Assembly: GCF_023227875.1 (NCBI RefSeq)
Contig: NZ_JALOCH010000007.1
Location: 1-64,000 of the forward strand
Direction: 5' to 3'
Source of the DNA: Methanoregula sp.
GTDB taxonomy: Archaea; Halobacteriota; Methanomicrobia; Methanomicrobiales; Methanospirillaceae
DNA: 64,000 nt
In this document: in pieces, positions 46,839-55,465 of the stretch
How the letters are laid out: every line of letters starts with the position of its first letter
Position numbering within the stretch: the first letter of the stretch is position 1
Program-made: the position numbers and the translations under genes
The notes under the pieces: model-generated
The model's database searches: none
What the model was told of the DNA's origin: nothing
The model's input: the letters and a program-made list of their open reading frames with translations, nothing else

Positions 46839-49307
46839 ATGGACCTCAGGACAAAACTGCTGCTCGGCATCGGGATCGCACTCCTCGCATCATTCTCGCT
46901 GGTCGCTCTTTTCTCTGCCATCTCCATGCAGGACAGTTACCGGGCACTGGAAAACGTGGACATGGAGAAGTCGGTCACAACCACGATGAGCACACTTGAG
47001 ACCGATATGGAAAACACATATTCCACGGCACGGGACTACTCCGCGTGGAACGCTACCTACCGGTACGCAAAGGGTGAGAACCCGGACTGGATCCGCGAGA
47101 ATATGGGCCCGGATTTCTTTTCCCGGTTCTCCATGGACCAGGTCCTCATCTTCAACCGCACCGGCAGTCTCATCTTCTCGATGCAGTTCAATGACAGCGC
47201 CCTCCAGGTCGAACCGGCACCGGGCATCCTTATCAACGATGTTGAACGGTTCAACATGGCGCTGAACGCGATCAGGTCGGAGACCGGGAGCTACGGCATA
47301 CTGGAGTCTTCCACCGGACCTGTCCTTATCTCGTCCCATCCCATCCTCACTGATGATTATAATGGCCCGGCCGCAGGGAGCTTCCACCTTGCCCGCCAGG
47401 TCGATGCCGGGTATCTCGCGGACCTCTCAACCCGCACCGGGCATACCATCTCAATTCTCCCCGCCGCAGAAGTGTTTGGCAATGCGTCCCTTGCCGGCGT
47501 TGCATCACAGTTCTTATCGGGAAAAACCGTTGCCGTCCAGCCCGGAAACCAGGATACAGTCTCCGGCTACATACCGCTCAAAGATCAGCAGTCCCCTGCG
47601 GATTATTACCTTGTCGTGACCGAACCACGGACAGTCTACAACACAGGGATGGCAGGTATTGTCACGTTCCTCTCGAGCCTTGCCGTTGCCGGGATCTTCC
47701 TCATCCTCTTTGTCCTGCTCTTCGTAGACCGGATCCTGCTCTCCCGGCTCAATACCCTCATCAGGACACTGAAAGTGAGACAGGCAGCGGGGAACATTCC
47801 CTCAGCAGCAGCACCGGACGGCGGGGATGAACTCACCCGGCTCGCCGTGACGATCGATCCGGTCTTTGCCAAACTCGCGGAGTCACGGGAACAACTGGCC
47901 GAAAGTGAAGAACGGTACCGCACGCTCGCCGAATCGGCCCGCGACCTCATCTTCATCATCGACAAGGACGACACGGTCGTGTATGTCAACACCTTCGCTG
48001 CACAGTCCATCGGGCGGCCGCGGGAAGAGATCATCGGGAAGCCCCGTTCAGCCCTGTTCGGGGGAGAAGCAGGGAAGCACCAGCGGAAGTCGATTGAGAC
48101 GGTCCTCTCAAAAGGCCAGCCGGTCAAGATCGAGAGCACCCTGCCGCTCCCGACCGGCGATATCTGGCAGGACACGCTCCTCGTCCCGATCCGGGACAGG
48201 GACGGCACCATCACCGGGGTCATGGGGATCTCACGGGATATCACGAAACGCAAGAGGGCGGAGGAGGCGGTACAGGCATCGAACAAGCGGTTCAGGACCG
48301 TGATGAACAGCCTCGATGCACTGGTGTATGTCGCCGACATGAAGACATACGAGATCCTGTTCATGAACCAGCGGGGCCAGCGGATCTGGGGGGGTATTGC
48401 CAGAAAGACATGCTGGGAGACGATCCAGTCGGGGCAGACCGGGCCCTGCCCATTCTGCACCAACGACAGGCTGGTGGATGCGGACGGGAAACCCACGGGG
48501 GTCCTGGTCTGGGAACTCCGGAACGCGGTGAACGGGCGGTGGTATGAGTGCCGGGATAGTGCAATCGAGTGGACGGACGGCAGGCTCGTGCGCCTCGAGA
48601 TCGCAACGGATATCACCGAACGCAAGAGGGCGGAGGAGGCACTCTCCAGCGTGAACAAGAAGCTCAACCTGCTCTCGAGCATCACCCGCCACGATATCCT
48701 CAACCAGCTCACGGCGCTTGCCTCCTATCTCGACCTTTCCCTCGATTATGCCGATAATGATACCGTCAGGGATTTCATTATCAAGGAGCAGCAGATTGCA
48801 GCAATCATCGACCGTGAGATTAATTTCACGAGGGATTACCAGGACCTGGGCGTAACAGCACCGGTCTGGCACAACCTGGCAGGAACGATCACGCTTGCCA
48901 CACGCTCGCTTATCCTGGACAACGTAAAAGTATCCGTCGGTTTTTCAGATATCGAAGTATTTGCAGACCCCCTCCTTGAGAAAGTCTTCTTCAACCTCAT
49001 CGACAACGCGATCAGGTATGGCGGGGAGACGTTGTCAGCAGTCACCTTCACATCACGGGATACGGATCAGGGGCTTGTTATCTCCTGCGAGGACGATGGC
49101 GCAGGGGTCCCGGACGGAGAGAAGCTCCATATCTTCGAGAGAGGTTTCGGGCACCACACCGGGCTCGGGCTCTTCCTCTCGCGGGAGATCCTGGGGATCA
49201 CCGGTATTACAATCGCCGAGACCGGGACATCCGGGCACGGGGCACGGTTCGAGATCATGGTGCCAAAGGGGATGTACCGGTTCACGGAGCCGGACCATAC
49301 AGGATGA
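46839..49307 (+). CDS. CHASE4-PAS-PAS sensory histidine kinase
   Basis: 822 residues. Membrane helices at about 5-28 and 268-295 enclose an extracellular CHASE4-like domain (Y-S-T-A-R-D-Y-S-A-W-N-A-T-Y-R-Y). Two PAS domains follow (E-E-R-Y-R-T-L-A-E-S-A-R-D-L-I-F and S-N-K-R-F-R-T-V-M-N-S-L-D-A-L-V-Y-V). The second carries a cysteine trio (C-W-E-T, C-P-F-C-T) seen in some methanogen PAS sensors, perhaps a heme or metal site. The phosphoacceptor lies in S-S-I-T-R-H-D-I-L-N-Q-L, and the ATPase domain has N-L-I-D-N-A-I-R-Y-G and D-D-G-A-G-V-P. No receiver protein is nearby. Confidence 0.88.
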   Translation: MDLRTKLLLGIGIALLASFSLVALFSAISMQDSYRALENVDMEKSVTTTMSTLETDMENTYSTARDYSAWNATYRYAKGENPDWIRENMGPDFFSRFSMDQVLIFNRTGSLIFSMQFNDSALQVEPAPGILINDVERFNMALNAIRSETGSYGILESSTGPVLISSHPILTDDYNGPAAGSFHLARQVDAGYLADLSTRTGHTISILPAAEVFGNASLAGVASQFLSGKTVAVQPGNQDTVSGYIPLKDQQSPADYYLVVTEPRTVYNTGMAGIVTFLSSLAVAGIFLILFVLLFVDRILLSRLNTLIRTLKVRQAAGNIPSAAAPDGGDELTRLAVTIDPVFAKLAESREQLAESEERYRTLAESARDLIFIIDKDDTVVYVNTFAAQSIGRPREEIIGKPRSALFGGEAGKHQRKSIETVLSKGQPVKIESTLPLPTGDIWQDTLLVPIRDRDGTITGVMGISRDITKRKRAEEAVQASNKRFRTVMNSLDALVYVADMKTYEILFMNQRGQRIWGGIARKTCWETIQSGQTGPCPFCTNDRLVDADGKPTGVLVWELRNAVNGRWYECRDSAIEWTDGRLVRLEIATDITERKRAEEALSSVNKKLNLLSSITRHDILNQLTALASYLDLSLDYADNDTVRDFIIKEQQIAAIIDREINFTRDYQDLGVTAPVWHNLAGTITLATRSLILDNVKVSVGFSDIEVFADPLLEKVFFNLIDNAIRYGGETLSAVTFTSRDTDQGLVISCEDDGAGVPDGEKLHIFERGFGHHTGLGLFLSREILGITGITIAETGTSGHGARFEIMVPKGMYRFTEPDHTG

Positions 49308-49380
49308 TCCGGCCGCATACGCTGTATACCTCCCGTATTACGGTACCCTTTATTACCCCTCCCCGCCAATAGTAGGATTA

Positions 49381-49500
49381 GCACTTTTACTGTGCTGACA
49401 GATGTAAGTCCGACGTGCGACACCGCACTGCCTGAACATGGCTTTGGGATTACAGAGAGTCAGTAGCCAATACTGCACTTTTCTGGACTTACGTTTCGTC
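49381..49500 (+). ncRNA. Structured leader upstream of rps15 (candidate regulatory RNA)
   Basis: An outer 8-bp stem pairs GTAAGTCC (49404-49411) with GGACTTAC (49485-49492); CAGA/TCTG pairs further out. Inside are two perfect hairpins, GTGCG-ACAC-CGCAC (49415-49428) and CAGTA-GCCAA-TACTG (49461-49475). A separate small hairpin GCAC-TTTTACT-GTGC (49381-49395) precedes it. The structure ends 20-30 nt before the rps15 ribosome site (AGGAGG near 49506). It may be a 5' leader controlling S15 synthesis, or an independent small RNA. Confidence 0.5.
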
Positions 49501-49518
49501 TGATTAGGAGGCTACACC

Positions 49519-49977
49519 ATGGCACGAATGCATGCCCGAAGAAGAGGCAAGTCATGCTCAGTCCGCCCCTACCGGAAACAGGCACCCGCGTGGTCGAACA
49601 CCGACCCCGCAGCGATCACCAAGATCATCCTGGAACTCCGTAAGGACGGCGCATCGAGCGCAAAGATTGGACTGGTCCTGCGGGACCGGTATGGAGTACC
49701 CGACGTTAAGCTTGCCACCGGCAAGCGCATCGGGACCATCCTGAGAGAGAACAAGGTCGCAACCGAGATCCCCGAGGACCTCCGTGACCTGATGACCAAG
49801 GCTCTTGGCCTCAGGAAGCACCTTTCCGAGAACAAGAAGGACCTGCATAACAAGCGCCAGCTCCAGCTGGTCGAGTCCAAGATCCGCCGGCTCGTACGGT
49901 ATTACACGGGAAGCAAGAGGCTGCCCGCGGGCTGGGTCTACAAGCCGGAGAACGCTGAGATCCTCCTCTCCAGGTAA
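49519..49977 (+). CDS. rps15: 30S ribosomal protein S15
   Basis: 152 residues, the long archaeal form of uS15: M-A-R-M-H-A-R-R-R-G-K-S-C-S at the start, I-G-L-V-L-R-D-R-Y-G-V-P, L-G-L-R-K-H-L-S-E-N-K-K-D-L-H-N-K-R-Q-L and R-L-V-R-Y-Y. It binds the 16S rRNA central domain. A well-formed AGGAGG precedes the ATG. It leads the block rps15-DHH-pcc1-rps3ae. Confidence 0.95.
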   Translation: MARMHARRRGKSCSVRPYRKQAPAWSNTDPAAITKIILELRKDGASSAKIGLVLRDRYGVPDVKLATGKRIGTILRENKVATEIPEDLRDLMTKALGLRKHLSENKKDLHNKRQLQLVESKIRRLVRYYTGSKRLPAGWVYKPENAEILLSR

Positions 49978-49998
49978 GTTATCAGGAAATTGTCCACC

Positions 49999-51234
49999 AT
50001 GTCCCCGTCGCTTGAATCCGCAGCAGAGACCGTTGCAGCACAGATCCGCAGGCAGGAGTTTGTCGAGGTGCTCGCGCACCACGACGCAGACGGCATCGCA
50101 GCCGCTTCTATCCTCTGCCATGCGATGCTCCGTGCCGGCATACGGTTCCGGCTCCGGGTGCGACAGGACGTGAACGCATCGGATCTTTCCGGTGAAGGTG
50201 CATACCTCCTCTGCGATATCGGTGCCGGCATGGCCGATCTCCCGAAGACGACGATGGTGGTGGACCACCACATCCCGCTCTTTACGGGGGAGTTCCACGT
50301 AAACCCGCGCCTTGCCGGCATTGACGGCGACCGCGAGCTCTCCGCAGCAGGCACCGCGTATTTCGTTGCCCTGAAAATGGGCGACAACCGCGACCTCGCC
50401 GGCCTTGTCATCCCCGGCATCATCGGGGACGGCCAGGAGATGGTCGGGAAGAACCTCGAGATCTTCAACGAGGCCGTGGCAAACGGTGTCATCGTGCCGG
50501 ACCGGGGTTTGAAGCTCCCCGGCCGGGACATGACCGAGCGGTGGTACACGACAACGAACCCGTACCTTGCGAACATCAGCGGCAACGAGCAGATCGTGAC
50601 GGACTTCGTGGAGCAGGCAAAAGACCCGTCTTCACCCAACAAGCCCCTCATGCTCGATGTCCTGATTTCCAGGGTGGTGCTCGAAGCGGCACCCCAGGCA
50701 ACCCTTGCCGGCCTGCAGGGCATGTACGGCGACACCTGCCACCTCCAGCGCGAGGTGATTGAGGACGCCCATGCCCTCGCTGCGGTGATCGATGCCTGCG
50801 GCAAGACCGGGAACGGCGACATCGGCGCAACGCTCTGCCTCCGCTCCTCGCACGACATCGACCGTGCGTGGGAGATTGCACGGCAGCACCGCGTCCGGGT
50901 GATCGAGGCGGTCAAATCCGCCCGCCCGCAGGAGGGGGTTACCGGCGTATACGAAGTGAAGGACGCAACCGTCTCAAGCGACGTTGCCGACATCCTCTGC
51001 CGGGACCTCCCCGCGAGCGGCCCGGTCCTCGTGTACGCGAAAAGTGGCAGCATGTGCCGGATCTCCGCACGGAACCCCGCAGGATGCACGGCGGATCTCG
51101 GGCCAAAGGTCCGGGAGCTTGCCACAGCCTGCGGCGGGAACGGCGGGGGGCACACCCTCAGGGCAGGGGCAACGATCCCCTGCGACCAGATCGGGAGCTT
51201 TGCAAAAGGCTGGCAGGAGGCGCTTGCCGCATGA
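49999..51234 (+). CDS. DHH-family nuclease (archaeal RecJ/GAN-like)
   Basis: 411 residues from MSPSLESAAETV; a TTG start at 49990 adds three. DHH superfamily motifs are H-H-D-A-D-G-I-A-A-A-S-I-L, L-C-D-I-G-A-G, V-V-D-H-H-I-P and a C-terminal DHHA1-like G-G-N-G-G-G-H. Archaeal homologues (GAN) associate with the replicative CMG/GINS complex as a 5'-3' exonuclease. Placement beside pcc1 and ribosomal genes is conserved in euryarchaea. The stop overlaps the Pcc1 start. Confidence 0.85.
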   Translation: MSPSLESAAETVAAQIRRQEFVEVLAHHDADGIAAASILCHAMLRAGIRFRLRVRQDVNASDLSGEGAYLLCDIGAGMADLPKTTMVVDHHIPLFTGEFHVNPRLAGIDGDRELSAAGTAYFVALKMGDNRDLAGLVIPGIIGDGQEMVGKNLEIFNEAVANGVIVPDRGLKLPGRDMTERWYTTTNPYLANISGNEQIVTDFVEQAKDPSSPNKPLMLDVLISRVVLEAAPQATLAGLQGMYGDTCHLQREVIEDAHALAAVIDACGKTGNGDIGATLCLRSSHDIDRAWEIARQHRVRVIEAVKSARPQEGVTGVYEVKDATVSSDVADILCRDLPASGPVLVYAKSGSMCRISARNPAGCTADLGPKVRELATACGGNGGGHTLRAGATIPCDQIGSFAKGWQEALAA

Positions 51235-51464
51235 TGCAGATCGCGGGTACCATCACGACCCACCACGCGGATGCCGCATGTGTTGCTGCAGCGCTCTCAC
51301 CCGACAACCTCCGCAGCATGGAGACGCGGGCAGATGGCGACCGGGTGGTCACAACGATTACCGGCACGCAAGCCCGGTCCGTTATCGCATCAGTGGACGA
51401 TTATCTGATGAACCTGGCAGTGGCGGAGGACGCATGTTCTCTGCACAGGAAATCCAACAGGTGA
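51231..51464 (+). CDS. pcc1: KEOPS complex subunit Pcc1
   Basis: 77 residues starting MMQIAGTITTHHADAACVA. The beta-alpha pattern ending D-G-D-R-V-V-T-T-I-T-G-T-Q-A-R-S-V-I-A-S-V-D-D-Y-L-M-N-L matches Pcc1, the small dimerising subunit of KEOPS, which installs t6A on tRNA. The start overlaps the DHH gene (ATGATG), and rps3ae follows after 4 nt. This gene order supports the call. Confidence 0.85.
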   Translation: MMQIAGTITTHHADAACVAAALSPDNLRSMETRADGDRVVTTITGTQARSVIASVDDYLMNLAVAEDACSLHRKSNR

Positions 51465-51468
51465 TATT

Positions 51469-52074
51469 ATGGCAAAGAAGAAACAGGTAGGAAGAAGAGT
51501 TGAAGGCTGGAAGGCCAAGAGCTGGTTCAAGGTGCACGTCCCCGACAACCTCGGCAAGGCGTACATCGGTGACACCATTGCAAACGATGCTGAGAGCGTT
51601 GTCGGCCGCATCATGACCGCAACGCTCGGCGAGATCACGAACGATTACGCCAAGCAGTACATGAAGATGAGCTTTAAGATCGCAACCGTTACCGGTGACT
51701 CGGCATACACCGAGTTCGTTGGCCACGAAGTGACCCGCGACTACCTCCGCTCGCTCGTCAAGCGCCGGAGCTCCCGCATCGACACCATCGTCCCGGTCGT
51801 AACCAAGGACGGCAAGAAGGTCCGCCTCACGGTCTGCACGTACACGTTCGCCCGTGCCAACATCTCCCAGGAGCACGCGATCCGGAACGCAATCATGCAG
51901 GGCGTTGCCGCACAGGCAGGCGCATGGGACTTAACCACGCTCCTCAACGGGATCGTCTCGGGCGAGATCTCCCGCGATCTCTTCAAGGCAGTCAAGACCA
52001 TCTACCCCACCCGCCGGGTAGAGATCACCAAGTCCAAAGTCGAACCTGTCGCAGCAAAGGTCGACACATCATAA
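51469..52074 (+). CDS. rps3ae: 30S ribosomal protein S3Ae
   Basis: 201 residues of the archaeal/eukaryal eS1 family, starting MAKKKQVGRRVEGWKAKSWF. Landmarks are V-H-V-P-D-N-L-G-K-A-Y-I-G, Y-L-R-S-L-V-K-R-R-S-S-R-I-D-T-I-V-P-V and V-C-T-Y-T-F-A-R-A-N-I-S-Q-E-H. It has no direct bacterial counterpart. It closes the block, and a hairpin array follows immediately. Confidence 0.95.
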   Translation: MAKKKQVGRRVEGWKAKSWFKVHVPDNLGKAYIGDTIANDAESVVGRIMTATLGEITNDYAKQYMKMSFKIATVTGDSAYTEFVGHEVTRDYLRSLVKRRSSRIDTIVPVVTKDGKKVRLTVCTYTFARANISQEHAIRNAIMQGVAAQAGAWDLTTLLNGIVSGEISRDLFKAVKTIYPTRRVEITKSKVEPVAAKVDTS

Positions 52075-52083
52075 TTTTTTTTC

Positions 52084-52395
52084 TCCGAGTGGTTCATCGG
52101 AACAACGAGGACGAGAAGAACACGTAAGTGTTCTTCGAGTTCCAACGGGTTCGAAGAGCCTGCGGTTCTTCTCTTTCTCGACATTCAAAGAACTCTGATG
52201 AATTCTTCTCATCCTTGTAGTTCAGAAGAACTATTCGGATTCTGATGAAGGTCTCGCATTCGCCAGAACCACTCCAACTTCATGATTTTCGAAGTCGAAG
52301 AACGCGATGCGTTCGATCGAAGAACAACGTTCTTCTTCTGTCTCAAATCTGATGGTTTTCGACATTCTCCTCTCTCACCCTCCCTTGCGGGAGGG
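52084..52395. other. Hairpin array after rps3ae
   Basis: Hairpins include GTGGTTC-ATC-GGAAC (imperfect), arm GAAGAACAC with loop GTAA (52115-52136), GAAGAGCC-TGC-GGTTCTTC (52153-52171, one G-T pair), imperfect AGAACTCTGATGAATTCT and CCTCCC-TTG-CGGGAGG (near 52380). Linkers such as CGAGGACGAGAAGAAC repeat those of the array at 32375-32850. It could serve as a terminator for rps3ae. The MFS gene's promoter lies within or after it. Confidence 0.65.
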
Positions 52396-52437
52396 TTCGA
52401 GAATCTTAATGAAATTTTACCTCCTATACTGTACCCC

Positions 52438-53859
52438 ATGTCCTCCGTCATCACCGATCCAGTCCGGCAGAAACTCCTGCTGGGAGCAGTAGCGCTCGGC
52501 GTGGTGATGGACGGAATTGACGGCTCGATCGTGAACGTGGCGCTCCCGACCATGGCCACGTATTTCGATACGGATACCGGGACGATCGCATGGGTGATCA
52601 TCACCTACCTGCTGATGATGGCGGGGCTCCTGCTGGTCTTCGGGAAACTCGCGGACCGGGGACTGGCAAAGAGACTGTTCCTGCTGGGGTTTGTGATCTT
52701 CACCCTCGGTTCTGTTGCCTGTGGGATCGCCCCCACGCTTGACATCCTGCTCGCGGCACGGCTCGTGCAGGGAGCCGGGGCTGCCATGATCGCAGCCGTT
52801 GCCCCGCTGCTCTGTATCCGGTACCTCCCGAAAGAGATGCTCGGCACAGCCCTTGGTGTTATCGCTGCGACCGCCTCCCTCGGGTTTGCAGCAGGGCCGG
52901 CAATCGGCGGTATCCTCACCCAGTACCTCTCATGGCACTGGATCTTCCTGGTCAATATTCCGATCGGTATACTGGGGATACTCTTTGCAGCCAGGGTAAT
53001 CCCGGGCGATGAACCGGAAGACCGCCCGGCATCGTTCGATTACCCGGGCGCCGTCACGCTCTTTGGTGCCATGGTCTTCTGTACCTTTGTGCTGGAGGAG
53101 GTTGCAGCCCGGGGTGTAACGGATCCGGTAATCCTTGCCGGTAGTGCACTCTGCCTGCTGTGCTCGGGACTGTTTGGTATCCGGGAGCTCACGACCCCGG
53201 AGCCGTTTGTGAATATAAGGATCTTCTCGAAGTGGCGGTTCACCGCGGTCACCATCGCATACCTGCTGGTCAATGTCATTTTCATGGGAGTCCTGTACCT
53301 CCTCCCATTTTATCTCACGCTGGAGATGCACTTCGATCTTACGACAAGCGGCCTGTATCTCCTGATCCCGCCGGCGGTGATCGCCATTATCAGCGTCCCG
53401 TTCGGGAAGTGGTCGGACAGGAGCGGCCGCCGGGCGTTTGCCGTTGCCTCCTGCGGATTTGTCGTCCTCTACAGTGCCGTCTTCGTGTTTCTCTCTCCCG
53501 GGTCCGGCATTGTGCCCCTGCTTACCGGGCTTGTCCTGATGGGGGTGGCATTCGGGATCGCTGCCGGGCCGGCCTCGAGCAGGATCATCGAGAGCACGCC
53601 GCCGGGCGAGCAGGGGACGGGCTCATCGCTGATGGTGACCACCATCTATTTCGGCGGCGTGCTCGGGACGGCAATCTATGCGATGCTCTTCACCTTCGCA
53701 ACCGCGAATGCCAGCGGGATTGTTTCCTTCACGGATCTCGATCCCGTAACATTCCTGTCCGGGTTTCATATCACGATGGTAGCAGGCCTCGTGCTCTCAG
53801 TCATCTCACTGGTGCTCTCGGCAATTGTGCCGGATGAGCGGACGCAGGCCGGTAACTGA
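52438..53859 (+). CDS. MFS drug/proton antiporter, DHA2 (EmrB/QacA-like) type
   Basis: 473 residues from MSSVITDPVRQKLL; the open frame begins at 52282 but that part lies in the hairpin array. About 14 membrane helices. MFS motifs: D-G-S-I-V-N-V-A-L-P-T-M (DHA2 motif D1), G-K-L-A-D-R-G (motif A), R-L-V-Q-G-A-G-A-A-M-I (motif B) and G-P-A-I-G-G (motif C-like). It probably exports organic compounds with proton entry. No adjacent regulator is found. Confidence 0.88.
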   Translation: MSSVITDPVRQKLLLGAVALGVVMDGIDGSIVNVALPTMATYFDTDTGTIAWVIITYLLMMAGLLLVFGKLADRGLAKRLFLLGFVIFTLGSVACGIAPTLDILLAARLVQGAGAAMIAAVAPLLCIRYLPKEMLGTALGVIAATASLGFAAGPAIGGILTQYLSWHWIFLVNIPIGILGILFAARVIPGDEPEDRPASFDYPGAVTLFGAMVFCTFVLEEVAARGVTDPVILAGSALCLLCSGLFGIRELTTPEPFVNIRIFSKWRFTAVTIAYLLVNVIFMGVLYLLPFYLTLEMHFDLTTSGLYLLIPPAVIAIISVPFGKWSDRSGRRAFAVASCGFVVLYSAVFVFLSPGSGIVPLLTGLVLMGVAFGIAAGPASSRIIESTPPGEQGTGSSLMVTTIYFGGVLGTAIYAMLFTFATANASGIVSFTDLDPVTFLSGFHITMVAGLVLSVISLVLSAIVPDERTQAGN

Positions 53860-54125
53860 GGTCCTGATCGCGGTGAAAAAATTTAAACGCGATCGGAAGT
53901 GCGATGAAAAATTTTTCATCGCGATCGCAGGGTGTCGGTTCGTCAACCGCGGCACGGTTAATTATCCGCGTCGCGGTTGTACAACTTACAGCAAATCATT
54001 TTCTCCGGCGTGGGTGCCGGGACCGATCGAGCAGACCCTGGCTGAAATTTTTTGAGCGGGGGGTGAGGGGGTGGTTGAAAATTTTTTGTCGCGATCGTGA
54101 TCGCGATCGAAATGCGATGACTTTA
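53860..54125. other. GATC-rich palindromic intergenic stretch
   Basis: A 22-bp perfect palindrome with arms GCGATGAAAAA/TTTTTCATCGC occurs at about 53901-53922, next to CGCGATCGG and CGCGATCGC. A second patch near 54088-54122 reads GTCGCGATCGTGATCGCG and GATCGAAATGCGATGA. The GCGATCGC-type repeats resemble a similar short run near 4971-4989. No gene is supported. Confidence 0.55.
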
Positions 54126-54220
54126 CACGAACGGCCCAGTGATTCCACGTTCCTGAATTTGTCCTGTCTGAGTGGCCCTCCCGGATTTTCCCGGTCACCC
54201 GCCCCGCACTTGTGCCACCA

Positions 54221-54275
54221 GAGTCGAAGAGCCGATGGCTCTTCTCCAGCCTGCCCTTGCTGAAGCAACGGCAGT
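54221..54275. other. Short hairpin of the GAAGA family
   Basis: Arms GAAGAGCC/GGCTCTTC with loop GAT at 54226-54244, preceded by GTC and followed by TCC as in the other arrays. A partial second stem (CTTGCTGAAG) lies just after. It sits about 140 nt before the Phd-type gene. Confidence 0.55.
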
Positions 54276-54382
54276 CTTCCCCCGAGACGATGCGATAGTG
54301 CCGGACAGGTACTACGGCATGATCGTAACCCTTATGCACCCATAATGCATGATATAATGCAGGACATTTGAGGGGCCATACC

Positions 54383-54658
54383 ATGAAATTTATTTCAAGC
54401 CGCGAGATCCGTTCAAACCCGGCCCGTCTCTGGGAACTGCCGGCAAACGATGACGCTGTGATCACCGTGAACGGGAAACCACGGGCGATCGTTGTTGCCG
54501 TGGGAGAAAATCTTGAAGAGACGCTCGGTTCCCTGCGGAGAGCAAAGGCTGCAACCGCACTTGAGAAGATCCGTATGGCAGCCCGGGGCCAGGGGCTCGA
54601 CAACCTGCCGGAGAAAGAGATAGACGCGGAGATCCGCAAGGTACGTACGGGGCGGTAA
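54383..54658 (+). CDS. Phd/YefM-family antitoxin
   Basis: 91 residues from MKFISSREIRSNPARLWEL. The Phd DNA-binding pattern S-S-R-E-I-R-S-N-P-A-R-L-W and V-I-T-V-N-G-K-P-R-A-I-V-V-A-V is clear; the C-terminal half is a charged helix. Two TAATGCA direct repeats with ATATAA between them (about 54340-54360) form a probable promoter/operator. The PIN-type gene follows at once. Confidence 0.8.
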   Translation: MKFISSREIRSNPARLWELPANDDAVITVNGKPRAIVVAVGENLEETLGSLRRAKAATALEKIRMAARGQGLDNLPEKEIDAEIRKVRTGR

Positions 54659-54692
54659 CACGGGAGTACCGCAGATCGTCCTGGATACCAAC

Positions 54693-55079
54693 GTGCTGGT
54701 ATCGGGTCTGCTCTCAAGCCGCGGGGCTCCTGCCGGCGTCCTCAACCTCGTTATCAATAGCAGCGTGATCCTCGTGCTCGACACACGGATCTTCGATGAG
54801 TATGCCGATGTGCTGCGGCGGAAGAAGTTCGCTTTCCCGGAAGATGCTGTCCAGGAAATCCTCATGTTTATCCAGCGGGAGGGCATATTCGTCCCGCCCC
54901 TCCCGGTCGCGTGCACGGTCCCGGATCCCGGCGATCTCCCGTTCATTGAAGTCTCGCTCCACTCGCAGGTACCCGTCGTGACCGGCAATACCCGGCATTT
55001 CCAGGGATCGGGGGCTGAGGTCATGACACCGGCGGAGTTCATTGAGAGGTACCGGGAAGGAATGTTACTGTCGGGATGA
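54693..55079 (+). CDS. PIN-domain toxin (COG1569-like) with a doubtful start
   Basis: The frame encodes a PIN RNase: I-V-L-D-T-N-V-L-V-S-G-L-L-S-S-R-G-A-P, then D-T-R-I-F-D-E-Y-A-D-V-L-R-R-K-K-F, P-D-P-G-D-L-P-F-I-E-V and V-V-T-G-N-T-R-H-F. The first usable start codon is GTG 54693, which would leave out V-P-Q-I-V-L-D-T-N with the first catalytic Asp (codon 54684). Upstream in frame to the TAG at 54621 there is no ATG, GTG or TTG; GTA at 54666 sits where Met is expected. Either a non-standard start is used or the toxin is inactivated. Confidence 0.7.
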   Translation: MLVSGLLSSRGAPAGVLNLVINSSVILVLDTRIFDEYADVLRRKKFAFPEDAVQEILMFIQREGIFVPPLPVACTVPDPGDLPFIEVSLHSQVPVVTGNTRHFQGSGAEVMTPAEFIERYREGMLLSG

Positions 55080-55294
55080 TTGGGTAACCATCATTTCTTT
55101 CGGGTTTCAAAACAGTCCCGTACATTTGTATACCCGGATCCCTGTACAGGATATGCAGGTTTTTTGTGGCGATGCCTCACGCGGAAAACGCCTCGCCGGG
55201 TTTTGCGCTACGCAGTACGTTGTCCGGGAAAATTTCCGAGAACCCTTCTGGCTGAATATCGCAACCGGGGGATGCCCTAGCGACTGCGGATCTG

Positions 55295-55350
55295 GGAGAG
55301 TCGAAGAACCCTGTGGGTTCTTCTCCTGTCTCGGGTCAGATGACCCTCAA
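55295..55350. other. Two hairpins before apgM
   Basis: Arms GAAGAACCC/GGGTTCTTC with loop TGT (55303-55323), then GGGTC-AGAT-GACCC (55333-55346), joined by TCC-TGTCTC as in the 7740-7830 array. The intergenic region 55080-55465 has no gene I can support. Confidence 0.6.
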
Positions 55351-55465
55351 CACCCCCGAGAGCGTCTGCATATTCATTTTTTCAGATTCCCCCGCTATTG
55401 TCCTGATATGTAACCCATCCCAACCACATCTCTAATTACCCCTCCCACCCAACCATTCCATACGA

